From contig JAFYWV010000018.1 of assembly GCA_017546505.1 (NCBI GenBank), positions 43,368 to 107,367 on the forward strand: 64,000 nucleotides of DNA, given 5' to 3'. How positions within the stretch are numbered: the first letter of the stretch is position 1; every line of letters starts with the position of its first letter. Origin of the DNA: Bacteroidaceae bacterium. Lineage in GTDB: Bacteria; Bacteroidota; Bacteroidia; Bacteroidales; Bacteroidaceae. The translations under genes and the position numbers were made by a program. Shown piece by piece: positions 1 through 7,095 of this stretch. A model generated the notes under the pieces. It made no database searches, had not been told where the DNA came from, and saw only the letters and a program-made list of their open reading frames with translations.

Positions 1-2
1 CA

Positions 3-188
3 ACTGAACTGCTGATAAATGAGGGTTTTGTCCGTGTTGCAGTGAAAGGAGTCAAGCGTAAGGGGCGTATCAAGTTGCACCGATGCGAGTTGGTTGATAT
101 TGAGAACGGCGATAGGAGCGTTGTCGAGGGATTGCTTGAACGGCTGGAATACGAACTTAACAAGGAACTGGAGTACGTTGCAAAATAA
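3..188 (+). CDS. Partial hypothetical protein, 3' end only
   Basis: This is the C-terminal 61 codons of a gene that begins before the window. It ends in a TAA and is rich in charged residues (about a third Lys, Arg, Glu or Asp), with a Leu/Glu-rich final helix. The reading frame is open from base 3, and both other frames on this strand stop within the first 15 bases. No family is recognised. It is the first of the small phage genes on this strand. Confidence 0.55.
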   Translation, partial: TELLINEGFVRVAVKGVKRKGRIKLHRCELVDIENGDRSVVEGLLERLEYELNKELEYVAK

Positions 189-264
189 GCATACAAAATC
201 ACCCTTATTTTTACAACGTGGTTTACCGAATTGAGTACCAAATATTTATCAGTGCATTTTAAGA

Positions 265-450
265 ATGGCGAAAGGAAAAAAGACGTTTATCAAGGAAATC
301 AAGTATTACTGCCGGGACTGTACCCATTCATACGATTACCACGAAATCGGGGCGAAAGGTGTACCGTTCCTATGCAGATGTCCGTTCTTTAGGTTCTCCA
401 AGTTTCTTGACCACGACAACTGCGAGAAGTTCAAGTTGAGAAAGAAATGA
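265..450 (+). CDS. Small Cys-rich phage protein, zinc-binding type
   Basis: This is a 61-residue basic protein with a CRDC pair at residues 16-19, a CRC pair near residues 37-39 and a final Cys inside CEKFKL. The same plan (CxDC followed by His, a central Cys, then CxKFKL at the C-terminus) recurs in the 98-residue protein at 33,885, so the two are likely paralogues. Four or five Cys plus His suggest a metal-binding knuckle. This is inferred from spacing only; no activity is known to me. Confidence 0.7.
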   Translation: MAKGKKTFIKEIKYYCRDCTHSYDYHEIGAKGVPFLCRCPFFRFSKFLDHDNCEKFKLRKK

Positions 451-492
451 GTTAAGAGCGAGTTAAGAGCGAATTAAGAGCGAATTTAAGAG
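449..492 (+). repeat. Four tandem copies of an 11-bp unit
   Basis: The unit GAGTTAAGAGC is repeated four times head to tail. The third copy has one change and the last copy is imperfect. The array starts inside the stop codon of the Cys-rich gene and ends just before a terminator hairpin. It may be a slipped-strand expansion or a binding array. Confidence 0.8.
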
Positions 493-503
493 TTATTCTA
501 AAG

Positions 504-532
504 GCGAGGGGTGTTTACCTCTCGCTTTCTTT
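504..532 (+). terminator. Rho-independent terminator
   Basis: An 8-bp GC-rich stem (GCGAGGGG with CCTCTCGC, one G-T pair) closes a 6-nt loop and is followed by TTTCTTT. It ends the transcript of the preceding genes just before the tandem promoter at 550-612. Confidence 0.85.
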
Positions 533-549
533 ATGCCCAGTGAAAAAAG

Positions 550-612
550 TTTGCACAAATGATTATTTTTCCTTATATTATTTGCGTATATGATTATATT
601 TCACTATATTTG
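550..612 (+). promoter_or_regulatory. Phage tandem promoter element, copy R1
   Basis: A canonical Bacteroidetes promoter is present: TTTG at 581-584, a 20-bp spacer, and TATATTTG at 605-612. A degenerate copy of the same unit starts 31 bp upstream (TTTG at 550-553). The spacer core TGATTAT is shared with four other promoters of this prophage (R2 to R5), which is unexpected for a plain promoter spacer. The leader carries ATGCAAATAAGATAA at 616-630. It drives the cluster starting at 661. Confidence 0.8.
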
Positions 613-660
613 TATATGCAAATAAGATAACAAACAATTAACCTTTTAACATAATCAATT

Positions 661-912
661 ATGGAAGTACGTTTTATTATGTTCCCGTTCTCTGATGACG
701 GAATGGTAGTTCAGCACGAAGTCAATGGCCGTGAGTATGAAAACATCGCAGAGCTCAATGCAGACATTGAGAAGCGAGGTCTCCACATCAAGGAGTCATA
801 CACAGCGACCGAGTATGCAACAGGTTGTAACATCGGTGCTTTTTACAGCAAGAATTGGATAGCTGCCGTAACAATCAAGAATCCTAATCACACTGTTAAC
901 ATCAAATCTTGA
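661..912 (+). CDS. Hypothetical phage protein, 83 aa
   Basis: This is the first gene after promoter R1 and is preceded by a 48-nt AT-rich leader. It is a mixed alpha/beta soluble protein with no signal peptide or membrane segment. No family is recognised. The next gene starts 4 bp after its stop, so the two are cotranscribed. Confidence 0.7.
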   Translation: MEVRFIMFPFSDDGMVVQHEVNGREYENIAELNADIEKRGLHIKESYTATEYATGCNIGAFYSKNWIAAVTIKNPNHTVNIKS

Positions 913-916
913 GACT

Positions 917-1180
917 ATGGATAAAGACAAATTGAATTGGGAAGCCCTTGCGGATGAACTCCGCGGAATGCTTGAAAACACCTGGGAGGGAGTAGCAGTA
1001 GAAATCATAGTGGGTGAAGACAAGAAAAGCGTAGAGGTCTACCCTGCAAGCCACACTGTTGGGAGCGCTTTCCACCACACAGAGGACATTGTAGACTTCT
1101 GCCGTGTGAAGCGACTGAGCAACTACGCTTCATTCTGCGAACGCTACGGTAGGACAGTATGCTATATGCGAATATTCTAA
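917..1180 (+). CDS. Hypothetical phage protein, 87 aa
   Basis: This is a soluble acidic protein with two Cys near the C-terminus (CRV and CER) and a predicted N-terminal helix. No domain is recognised. It lies between two genes of the same operon, 4 bp after the one before and 26 bp before the next start. Confidence 0.65.
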   Translation: MDKDKLNWEALADELRGMLENTWEGVAVEIIVGEDKKSVEVYPASHTVGSAFHHTEDIVDFCRVKRLSNYASFCERYGRTVCYMRIF

Positions 1181-1206
1181 CAATTAAAATGCAAATAAGA
1201 GATACT

Positions 1207-1905
1207 ATGACCACCATACGAGAATTCTATCAGGAGAAATATCCAGAGAGCGATGATTACAGGCTCATATCAAAGACAGCGACCTTTGAGAAATTGACCG
1301 ATGATGTTATCGAAGACGGCCTGTACGACTACCTTGGAACAGCAGATGAGACAATAATGACAAGAGTCTTCCAGCAACTTGCCGAGATACGCGGTGTAGA
1401 GTATGCCAAGATATACGAGAAGTATCGCAACGGCTTTCGAATGGCCAACGGAGTCAAGTACCGTATCGACTGGAATTGTGACGGCCATATCAGGATGCTT
1501 GACACCAAGACCCTTGACACCTACCACAAACTTAAGTATGACTTCAGTGCTGAAATGCACGACTGCTTCTTCGCCTTTAACAACCAGCAGTTCAAGGAAG
1601 GCATCGAAAGGTTCAATCTCCAAGACAAGAAAATATACAGTACAGGAATGGGGTTATACGGCACCAAGGAGGGTATCGATGATTTCTATGAGCAGTACAA
1701 GGAGCCTGAAAAGAAAATCAAGGAACAGTGTGACCCACAGGAAGTCTATTTCTACGAGTACAACAACCACGAGTCGATGATCAGTTGGGATGGCGACCTT
1801 GAAGCAATACGAATCATCATCAGCTACTGGGGTGTGGACGTTGCCAAGAAGATAGTTCGCCGAAGTGCCTTTAAGAGCATTGATGAAATAATCAAGGAGA
1901 AGTAG
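1207..1905 (+). CDS. Hypothetical phage protein, 232 aa
   Basis: The ATG at 1207 is chosen because the upstream extension overlaps the previous gene. An alternative in-frame ATG at 1189 lies within the sequence ATGCAAATAAGA, which also precedes other genes of this phage. The protein is soluble and rich in Tyr, Asp and Lys. No conserved domain is recognised. The stop at 1905 is 2 bp from the next start, so it belongs to the same operon. Confidence 0.7.
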   Translation: MTTIREFYQEKYPESDDYRLISKTATFEKLTDDVIEDGLYDYLGTADETIMTRVFQQLAEIRGVEYAKIYEKYRNGFRMANGVKYRIDWNCDGHIRMLDTKTLDTYHKLKYDFSAEMHDCFFAFNNQQFKEGIERFNLQDKKIYSTGMGLYGTKEGIDDFYEQYKEPEKKIKEQCDPQEVYFYEYNNHESMISWDGDLEAIRIIISYWGVDVAKKIVRRSAFKSIDEIIKEK

Positions 1906-1907
1906 TT

Positions 1908-2105
1908 ATGGCGAGAGTGAGAAAGATGTCAGTAGATGAAGGGGTAAAGGCTGGATTGTCAGCCTACCCCAACTTCCACAAGTCCGGAAACGTAGTCGGT
2001 ATGAAACGCAAATATTACGGCAGGGATGCCTTACTGGTCCGCAGTGGAGACTACATCTATAATGTGAGTGCAACACCAGAGATTTATAACCAGGCAAAAC
2101 CCTAA
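1908..2105 (+). CDS. Hypothetical basic protein, 65 aa
   Basis: This is a small basic protein (MARVRKMS start) ending in a short Tyr-rich strand region. No family is recognised. It is tightly packed between neighbours on the same strand. Confidence 0.6.
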   Translation: MARVRKMSVDEGVKAGLSAYPNFHKSGNVVGMKRKYYGRDALLVRSGDYIYNVSATPEIYNQAKP

Positions 2106-2115
2106 AGAAGAAAAT

Positions 2116-2436
2116 ATGACATTCAAGAAATTCAAGAAGATAGCAGAGGATATGGGGTGGAACGTGAGCGTGTATGAGAATGATATCACCCTGCAACAGT
2201 ACACCAGCTTTGGCCAAGACTTCTTCTTCACCATTCAAAAAGACAAGGAACTCATATCACAAGTGTATAGTTACTATGAGAGTTACGACCCGAGTGAAGA
2301 AGCATTGATATGGACCGGCAGTGATGGTCACGGTAAGAACGGTGCACCTTACGAACTGAAAGACATCATCAAGGATATGGAAGAGTGCGAACAGATGGTG
2401 AAGGAACTTTATGAGAAACTATTAGAAAAGATTTAA
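2116..2436 (+). CDS. Hypothetical phage protein, 106 aa
   Basis: The start at 2116 follows an A-rich leader typical of Bacteroidetes genes; the upstream in-frame extension overlaps the previous gene and is unlikely. The sequence suggests an N-terminal helix, a beta-rich centre and a C-terminal Glu/Lys helix. No function is recognised. Confidence 0.65.
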   Translation: MTFKKFKKIAEDMGWNVSVYENDITLQQYTSFGQDFFFTIQKDKELISQVYSYYESYDPSEEALIWTGSDGHGKNGAPYELKDIIKDMEECEQMVKELYEKLLEKI

Positions 2437-2440
2437 GGCT

Positions 2441-2635
2441 ATGACAACATACAAAGGCTACCCGATAAGAAAACGAAAGACAGGCTACAACACCTACGTT
2501 TACGATGTGATGGTCGAGGACCACGACAGATGCCCAATAACTGGCAAGGAGATAATCAAGGAGCGAGTGACTTATACCGGCAACACCCTCAACGAGTGCA
2601 AGCAGGCGATTAACGCACATTTTGGAAGACTATAA
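2441..2635 (+). CDS. Hypothetical phage protein, 64 aa
   Basis: This is a small basic, Tyr- and Thr-rich protein with one Cys-Pro pair, probably a small beta sheet followed by a helix. It lies 4 bp after the previous stop. No family is recognised. Confidence 0.6.
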   Translation: MTTYKGYPIRKRKTGYNTYVYDVMVEDHDRCPITGKEIIKERVTYTGNTLNECKQAINAHFGRL

Positions 2636-2647
2636 AACAACAGCAAT

Positions 2648-3517
2648 ATGGAATTAAGAGAATCAGTTTTGGCATTGAAAGAGCTTGCACATTCAGCAGG
2701 CAGGAACATTGTGTTTGACCCGGAGCGTTTTGGCGACAAACTGCTGGATGAACTCGAGGAGGGTTTGACCGCATTCCTTGCACAAATCCCCGAGCAGCTA
2801 CGCGAAGAATATGAGAAACGGTACATCAGCAAATATCGTGATTGGTTGTCGGCCATGAGCCGCACGTTCTCCGTAATGATTACAGGAGGTGCCAACTTCA
2901 ACAACAAGCGACACGAGAAGATGAACAACTACGAACGTTCAGCCTTGGAGCGTTTTCAGAACTGGCGAGAAGCAGTCCTGAAGCGTGTGAACCGCCAGCG
3001 CCGTCTTGTCGGTTGGGAAGAGGTGGAACGCTTGCAGAACAAACTGGAGAAACTGACAGAACGCCAAGAATTGATGAAGGCTGTAAACAAGATTGTTCGA
3101 AACAATAAGTTGAGCGAAGTGGAACAGTACGAGGAACTGGAGGCATTGGGGTTATCGCAGAAAAGCATTGCAGAAGCAATGGCGGAGCCTATGTATTCAT
3201 TCTATAGAAAAGGGTTCCAGACATTCGAGTTGAGCAATAACCTTGCTGCTATTAAAGCAACAGAAGATGCAATAAAACGTCATACAGCGATGGCAAGCCG
3301 AGAAGACAAGGAAATACCCTTCGAAGGTGGAATTGTTGAAATATGCTATTCTGAAGAGCGAGTACGCATACGTTTCAATAACATACCCGACTCGGATGAA
3401 CGAACACGCCTCAAGGCCTGTGCATTCAAATGGTCACCGAAGAACGGAGCTTGGCAACGCCAGTTAACTGACAACGCGATTAGAGCAACAAAACGTGTAC
3501 TCGGCATTGAATTCTAA
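2648..3517 (+). CDS. Conserved mobile-element protein with C-terminal LK..FKWSP..GAWQRQLT motif
   Basis: The protein has 289 residues. The long helical N-terminal and central part (about residues 1-215) is rich in Glu, Arg and Lys, with coiled-coil potential around 115-150. The C-terminal 60 residues carry the motif LKACAFKWSPKNGAWQRQLT followed by an Asn-Ala helix. I know this signature from proteins of Bacteroidetes phages and conjugative elements (some annotated DUF3560), usually of unknown or DNA-associated role. The likely setting is phage early DNA metabolism; no activity can be stated. Confidence 0.75.
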   Translation: MELRESVLALKELAHSAGRNIVFDPERFGDKLLDELEEGLTAFLAQIPEQLREEYEKRYISKYRDWLSAMSRTFSVMITGGANFNNKRHEKMNNYERSALERFQNWREAVLKRVNRQRRLVGWEEVERLQNKLEKLTERQELMKAVNKIVRNNKLSEVEQYEELEALGLSQKSIAEAMAEPMYSFYRKGFQTFELSNNLAAIKATEDAIKRHTAMASREDKEIPFEGGIVEICYSEERVRIRFNNIPDSDERTRLKACAFKWSPKNGAWQRQLTDNAIRATKRVLGIEF

Positions 3518-3521
3518 ACGT

Positions 3522-3764
3522 ATGAACCACATAGAAAAAGCAATAAGACACGTTGCCAAGAACGTGGATAAGGAGAGGGTTTCCATAGCCTGTGGCTATA
3601 TGTATCTGCACCGTTCTCCGCTACACGTTGAAGACCCCCAATTGGAAGACGACATCCACGACCTTATGGAAGAGTATGGAGAAGAACACGACCTCCCCGA
3701 AGGATGGTGGCAGAGCGAAGTCGATGAGAATGATATTGTATTACGATTGTTAAACGAAGAATAA
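3522..3764 (+). CDS. Hypothetical acidic protein, 80 aa
   Basis: The ATG at 3522 comes just after the stop of the previous gene. The C-terminal half is strongly acidic, with a run of Glu and Asp and a GWW motif. No domain is recognised. Confidence 0.6.
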   Translation: MNHIEKAIRHVAKNVDKERVSIACGYMYLHRSPLHVEDPQLEDDIHDLMEEYGEEHDLPEGWWQSEVDENDIVLRLLNEE

Positions 3765-3773
3765 ACAAGGACT

Positions 3774-4022
3774 ATGGCAAACAGAAAAGAATATGAAGTA
3801 GAAACGCAGTTGGTGTTCACCGGCAAGTTCTATATCAAGGCAGACAGCCCCGAACAGGCTGTGGAATACATAAACAAGCATTGCGGACTGGTATTGGGTG
3901 GAGACATCCACACCAGTTTGCCGGGTGAAATGGCGAACTGGGATTTTGAGGTACACGCAAACAAGAAGTGCAAAAAAGTGAAGCGAGTCGCAGACGGTAC
4001 CATAAGCAGTATGAACATCTAA
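3774..4022 (+). CDS. Hypothetical protein, possibly DpnD/PcfM-like
   Basis: The 82 residues start with a VETQLVFTGKFYIKADS strand region followed by an EQAVEYI helix. This resembles small DpnD/PcfM-type proteins, in which a beta strand leads into a modified-residue-like helix. The resemblance is weak and the function is unknown. It is in the same operon as its neighbours. Confidence 0.6.
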   Translation: MANRKEYEVETQLVFTGKFYIKADSPEQAVEYINKHCGLVLGGDIHTSLPGEMANWDFEVHANKKCKKVKRVADGTISSMNI

Positions 4023-4033
4023 AAACAAATGAT

Positions 4034-4189
4034 ATGACTACCCAAACAAAAGACAATGAAGAAATTTACACTGTGTTTGTAGGAGGCACCGAAGTAAATG
4101 ACAGTTATTTATCTCAAGAAGAGGCCAACCAACTTGCAGAAGAATACCGAGAAGACGGCTACACAGATGTTGAAATCGTTAAAGTATAA
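4034..4189 (+). CDS. Hypothetical protein, 51 aa
   Basis: The start at 4034 is chosen because an ATG at 4029 reads only two codons. The short acidic protein has a TVFVGGTEVND strand and a QEEANQLAEEY helix. It lies 5 bp before the next gene. Confidence 0.55.
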   Translation: MTTQTKDNEEIYTVFVGGTEVNDSYLSQEEANQLAEEYREDGYTDVEIVKV

Positions 4190-4194
4190 TCACT

Positions 4195-4380
4195 ATGGAG
4201 AATATTCAGACAACAGTACGGCTCTACTACAAGGGTGAGAACGCCAAGAGGGAGATTACCCATACCTGCAATCTGCCGGAGCAGGAAACACACAGCAGGT
4301 TCATAGGCAAAATTGTGAATATTGACGGTGTAGCAATGAAGTGCTGGAAGGTGGAAACCATCGACATCAAAAGGGGGTGA
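4195..4380 (+). CDS. Hypothetical protein, 61 aa
   Basis: This is the last gene of the cluster that starts at 661. It is a small basic, beta-rich protein. Its last codons form the 5' arm of a hairpin at 4370-4392. No family is recognised. Confidence 0.6.
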   Translation: MENIQTTVRLYYKGENAKREITHTCNLPEQETHSRFIGKIVNIDGVAMKCWKVETIDIKRG

Positions 4381-4392
4381 AATATCCCCTTT
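4370..4392 (+). terminator. Probable terminator hairpin
   Basis: AAAGGGG and CCCCTTT form a 7-bp stem over a 9-nt loop, overlapping the stop of the preceding gene. No long T-run follows, because the first repeat of the array begins at once, so the strength is uncertain. Confidence 0.45.
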
Positions 4393-4514
4393 ACACTACC
4401 TTTTACACTGTTTTTACACTACCTTTTACACTGATAACGCATTGTATGGCAGTAAATTACAAAGGCGATTACACTACCCTTTACACTACTTTTACACTAC
4501 CCTTTACACTACCC
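4390..4514 (+). repeat. Iteron-like array, two blocks of four TTTACACT units
   Basis: Eight copies of TTACACT(A/G) begin at about 4391, 4403, 4414, 4426, 4469, 4481, 4492 and 4504. Both blocks of four have the same 12-11-12 bp spacing, close to one helical turn, with 43 bp between blocks. No convincing gene crosses the array. Such phased repeats are typical of replication initiator or repressor arrays. The array lies between a terminator and a promoter. Confidence 0.75.
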
Positions 4515-4550
4515 CGGGTGATGAAAAAGTAACCCCAATCACGGTCTGCA

Positions 4551-4582
4551 GTTGTGTAAATGGTTACAAATTCCTACCTTTG
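4551..4582 (+). promoter_or_regulatory. Promoter upstream of structured RNA copy A
   Basis: GTTG at 4551-4554, a 20-bp spacer and TACCTTTG at 4575-4582 match the Bacteroidetes promoter pattern. Unlike R1 to R5, the spacer lacks the TGATTAT core. Transcription would start near 4590, about 20 nt before the structured RNA. Confidence 0.6.
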
Positions 4583-4610
4583 TAGCACAAGCCATTCGCG
4601 AAACGCATTG

Positions 4611-4689
4611 TAGTCGGGAAAGATGTGGGTAGCAGAAATGCCCCACTGCCGTTTATGTTTAGGAGGCAGGGTACATCTTAACCCGACTA
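4611..4689 (+). ncRNA. Unidentified structured RNA, copy A
   Basis: The outer stem is TAGTCGGG (4611-4618) with CCCGACTA (4682-4689). An unpaired A stands opposite two bases, followed by a 7-bp stem AAGATGT (4620-4626) with ACATCTT (4673-4679). A three-way core then has GGGTAGC-6 nt-GCCCCA and a second hairpin CTGCC/GGCAG followed by GGT. Copy B at 4824-4896 has the same architecture with different bases in the outer stem and inner hairpin, so both stems are supported by compensatory change. The class is not recognised. A 33-codon reading frame through it is not kept in copy B. Confidence 0.6.
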
Positions 4690-4739
4690 TATTCGTACCG
4701 AAAAAAGATGCATTTTGTTGTTAAAAAGGCTGTCTATTT

Positions 4740-4771
4740 GTTGCGTATATGATTACTTTTGAGTATCTTTG
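4740..4771 (+). promoter_or_regulatory. Phage promoter element, copy R2
   Basis: GTTG at 4740-4743, a 20-bp spacer containing GTATATGATTA, and TATCTTTG at 4764-4771. The spacer core is shared with R1, R3, R4 and R5. It has a single unit with no upstream tandem copy. Transcription would begin about 45 nt before structured RNA copy B. Confidence 0.7.
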
Positions 4772-4823
4772 TAGTACCAAAAAATCTCAAAACATATATG
4801 ACTACTTTAGATTACAAGTTTAG

Positions 4824-4896
4824 ACCGAGAAAGATGTGGGTAGCGGAGACGCCCCAGCGCCAGCGTTTTGAGTGGCGTGGTACATCTTCCCTCGGT
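4824..4896 (+). ncRNA. Unidentified structured RNA, copy B, in the leader of the 4928 gene
   Basis: The outer stem is ACCGAG (4824-4829) with CTCGGT (4891-4896). The 7-bp AAGATGT/ACATCTT stem (4831-4837 and 4882-4888) is identical to copy A, as is the GGGTAGC-6 nt-GCCCCA element. The second hairpin is CGCCA/TGGCG instead of CTGCC/GGCAG. The outer stem runs into TTTTTTATTT, so it could also act as a terminator. The repeat ACCAAAAAATCTCAAAACA flanks the element on both sides (about 4777 and 4907). It lies 31 nt before the next start codon. Confidence 0.6.
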
Positions 4897-4927
4897 TTTT
4901 TATTTAACCAAAAAATCTCAAAACACA

Positions 4928-5368
4928 ATGAAAACCTATTCCGTTACCACAGCTATCAATCTTTGCTGTGCTTACCAGTTGTCACCAGTCAAGGACGTTG
5001 AGAGTTTTGACGAGTTCATTATGGACCGCATCTGTGACACCGAGAGCGGTGAAGCCCTCTACGCAGAGGTTATCGATGAGGAGTCCGAGAAGTCTATCGG
5101 CGAGCAGGTACGTCTTTACGCCCAGTGGTGTGAGCTGGTTGCTCCCATCAGCAATGGCGGTCCTTATCCTACCATTGAGGAGTATTTCCGCGAGTTCGTT
5201 CCCATTGACTATTTCGTGAAGCACCTCCGCAAGATGATGGAGGACTACATCGGCACAGTCTTTGAGTTCACACCGAAGAACCTTACCGATGCCTTGCACC
5301 ACGCAAGTGTCCTCAACACATTCCTCCACACGCTGTCAGCGAATATCCAGAGACAGCCCCTATCCTAA
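4928..5368 (+). CDS. Hypothetical phage protein, 146 aa
   Basis: The ATG at 4928 lies after structured RNA copy B and an A-rich leader; longer frames would read through the RNA. The acidic helical protein contains FDEFIMDRI and PTIEEYFREFVPIDYF. No domain is recognised. It is a monocistronic unit between promoter R2 and the terminator at 5401-5431, possibly controlled through the structured leader. Confidence 0.7.
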   Translation: MKTYSVTTAINLCCAYQLSPVKDVESFDEFIMDRICDTESGEALYAEVIDEESEKSIGEQVRLYAQWCELVAPISNGGPYPTIEEYFREFVPIDYFVKHLRKMMEDYIGTVFEFTPKNLTDALHHASVLNTFLHTLSANIQRQPLS

Positions 5369-5400
5369 ATGCAAATAATGATTATACCAGTGATGGTATC

Positions 5401-5431
5401 GAGGGTGAGCGTAATGCTTGCCCTCTTTTTT
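5401..5431 (+). terminator. Rho-independent terminator
   Basis: A 10-bp stem (GAGGGTGAGC with GCTTGCCCTC, two G-T pairs) with loop GTAAT is followed by six T. It ends the 4928 transcript. Confidence 0.9.
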
Positions 5432-5448
5432 GTGCGTGCTGAAAATAT

Positions 5449-5512
5449 TTTGCATATATAATTATATTTCTTTGCGTTTGCTTGCGTATTTGATTATATT
5501 TGCGTATATTTG
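5449..5512 (+). promoter_or_regulatory. Phage tandem promoter element, copy R3
   Basis: CTTG at 5481-5484, a 20-bp spacer with GTATTTGATTATATTT, and TATATTTG at 5505-5512. An upstream degenerate unit starts with TTTG at 5449-5452 and carries ATAATTATATTT. It drives the 5549 cluster. Confidence 0.75.
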
Positions 5513-5548
5513 CATATAGGATTAAAAACAAACGGCAATAACAACGGT

Positions 5549-5944
5549 ATGAATAAGGAAAATTCTAAAATCACAGAGGTTTTGATTAAGGTTAATAATG
5601 ACATAGCAAAACTTCGTGAAGAAGAAACCTGTGATGGTCTCATTAAAGGCTACGTTGAATACGGCAACATCTACTCTGTAGATTACAATAACGGTGAGTT
5701 GTATGTAGAGACGGTTTCACAAGTATCATCATTTAATCATAACAAGAAAAGAGAAGTTTGTGACGTAGCAATAATGTCCGAAAAAGAATTTGTCAAGAAC
5801 ACTCCCAAGTATGTTAAAGCACACAATAGGAAAAAGGACATATATATGCCTGATGAGTGGGCGGCGAACAAAGTATGCCGTTTGTTTTTATCAGAGGGGA
5901 TAGAAGTCAAGCGAATTATTTTAATCAAGACATATATATTATGA
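5549..5944 (+). CDS. Hypothetical phage protein, 131 aa
   Basis: This is the first gene after promoter R3, with the start at 5549. It is a basic protein whose central segment is beta-rich (GNIYSVDYNNGELYVETV) and whose C-terminal EGIEVKRIILIK resembles a strand. Its stop overlaps the next start by 4 bp (ATGA). No family is recognised. Confidence 0.65.
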   Translation: MNKENSKITEVLIKVNNDIAKLREEETCDGLIKGYVEYGNIYSVDYNNGELYVETVSQVSSFNHNKKREVCDVAIMSEKEFVKNTPKYVKAHNRKKDIYMPDEWAANKVCRLFLSEGIEVKRIILIKTYIL

Positions 5945-6243
5945 AAGAAGCATTGAAAATGGTTGATGAAATGGTCAACAGCATCAAGGTATCAGAGTTG
6001 AATTTACTCAAGGCGAGAATGGCCAAGCACGGAGTGTTCCGTTTTCAGGATGGTAGTGAGCCTGTTGTCCCGGTAAAACTGCGATATGGCAAAGACGCAG
6101 GTATCGCAGAGTACAAGATTAGAGGAGTATATATGAGCGAGGGGGAAGTAAAGTTCCTCGGCGTGAACACAGTGTTAGAAATAAAGCCCAGCGACATCTT
6201 TGCTGGTTACCTTTCCAAGATAACAGCATTGATTTATGAATGA
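5941..6243 (+). CDS. Hypothetical phage protein, 100 aa
   Basis: The start overlaps the preceding stop (ATGA), which indicates translational coupling. It has an N-terminal helix followed by a beta-rich part. No domain is recognised. It overlaps the following gene by 8 bp. Confidence 0.65.
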   Translation: MKEALKMVDEMVNSIKVSELNLLKARMAKHGVFRFQDGSEPVVPVKLRYGKDAGIAEYKIRGVYMSEGEVKFLGVNTVLEIKPSDIFAGYLSKITALIYE

Positions 6244-6514
6244 CGAAAGCGAGGCATATCATTTGGCCGATATAGAAGAATGCCGCGGCAATTCCTATCG
6301 TGAGCCGTACACATACAAGGGCGAGCGTTACAGGGTAAGATCGCTGAACAATAGCATTGAGGCACCGAAGCGTCGCAATGCAAAGGCAAAGGTTGGCGAG
6401 AAATGCCATTGCCCGATATGTGGCAAGCAATTCACGAAAAAGTCCTACCAGCAGAAGTTCTGTTCCATAAGGTGCAAGAACAAGTATCATAACAAACGAC
6501 AGGTATATTATTGA
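6236..6514 (+). CDS. Small zinc-finger protein
   Basis: The 92-residue protein has a C-terminal CPIC...CSIRC cluster (CxxC, 17 residues, CxxxC) followed by a basic NKYHNKR helix. This is a treble-clef or MYM-like zinc ribbon plan common in small phage proteins and nucleases, and suggests nucleic-acid binding. No HNH catalytic motif is visible. Confidence 0.7.
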   Translation: MNDESEAYHLADIEECRGNSYREPYTYKGERYRVRSLNNSIEAPKRRNAKAKVGEKCHCPICGKQFTKKSYQQKFCSIRCKNKYHNKRQVYY

Positions 6515-6521
6515 AATCACA

Positions 6522-6893
6522 ATGAAAGAACTAACAAAAAAGGTTGAGGCATTACGCCAAGAGATTATAGGTGCAATAAGAAACAAATTACACTCATACG
6601 GCTTAAATGAAATTCGTTTTAATGAAGAGGAAGACCCTGTATGGATTGTTTGGTTTAGTGATTTGGGTGACCCATACGAATGTATGGTTACCGGTTTGAG
6701 AGTTACAGACAGTAGTTTTTCAGTGTTCGCCAAAGAAAAATCAAGTGGTGATGAGGTTGTTTGTCACTCACCGTTAGACCTCGGAGCCCGAAACATTGAT
6801 TGGCTTCTTGAAATGTATGAAGCAATCCAGCGTGAACTGCAAGCAGCAAAGTCCCAGTCCACAACGGAAACAAGTGGCCGAGTCGAATGGTAG
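6522..6893 (+). CDS. Hypothetical phage protein, 123 aa
   Basis: An N-terminal Lys/Glu helix (about 1-25), a beta-rich centre (WIVWFSDLGDPYECMVTGLRV) and a C-terminal helix are visible. No family is recognised. It is the last gene of the R3 unit; a strong terminator follows 37 bp downstream. Confidence 0.65.
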   Translation: MKELTKKVEALRQEIIGAIRNKLHSYGLNEIRFNEEEDPVWIVWFSDLGDPYECMVTGLRVTDSSFSVFAKEKSSGDEVVCHSPLDLGARNIDWLLEMYEAIQRELQAAKSQSTTETSGRVEW

Positions 6894-6930
6894 TGACTGG
6901 GAGTGTCAATCCAAACCAAATGTATAAATT

Positions 6931-6963
6931 AAAGGAGTGTTAGCAATAGCACTCCTTTTTTAT
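6931..6963 (+). terminator. Rho-independent terminator
   Basis: A 12-bp stem (AAAGGAGTGTTA with TAGCACTCCTTT, one G-T pair) over a GCAA tetraloop is followed by T residues. It separates the small-gene region from the head genes. Confidence 0.9.
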
Positions 6964-7095
6964 TATCTAATTTTCAACACCTTACGCCAAAAACAGGCTG
7001 CGTTTGCTGAACGTTTATCTTCACTGCTTTTTCACACATACACATCTTAAAATAAAGCCTTTCCGAATACCTTTGGTCTACAAATTTTAGAAGGT

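Noticed and set aside
449-492. CRISPR-like array at the 11-bp repeats, and also at 4,390-4,514
   Set aside because: Units are contiguous or separated by only a few bases, without unique spacers of CRISPR length.
4341-4532. 63-codon ORF across the TTTACACT repeats
   Set aside because: The protein is a low-complexity repeat (TTLYTTFTLPFTLP) created by the 12-11-12 array; it overlaps the preceding gene and has no leader.
4759-5001. 80-codon ORF through structured RNA copy B
   Set aside because: It overlaps the 4928 gene in another frame, and the matching frame in copy A diverges after a few codons, while the stems covary.
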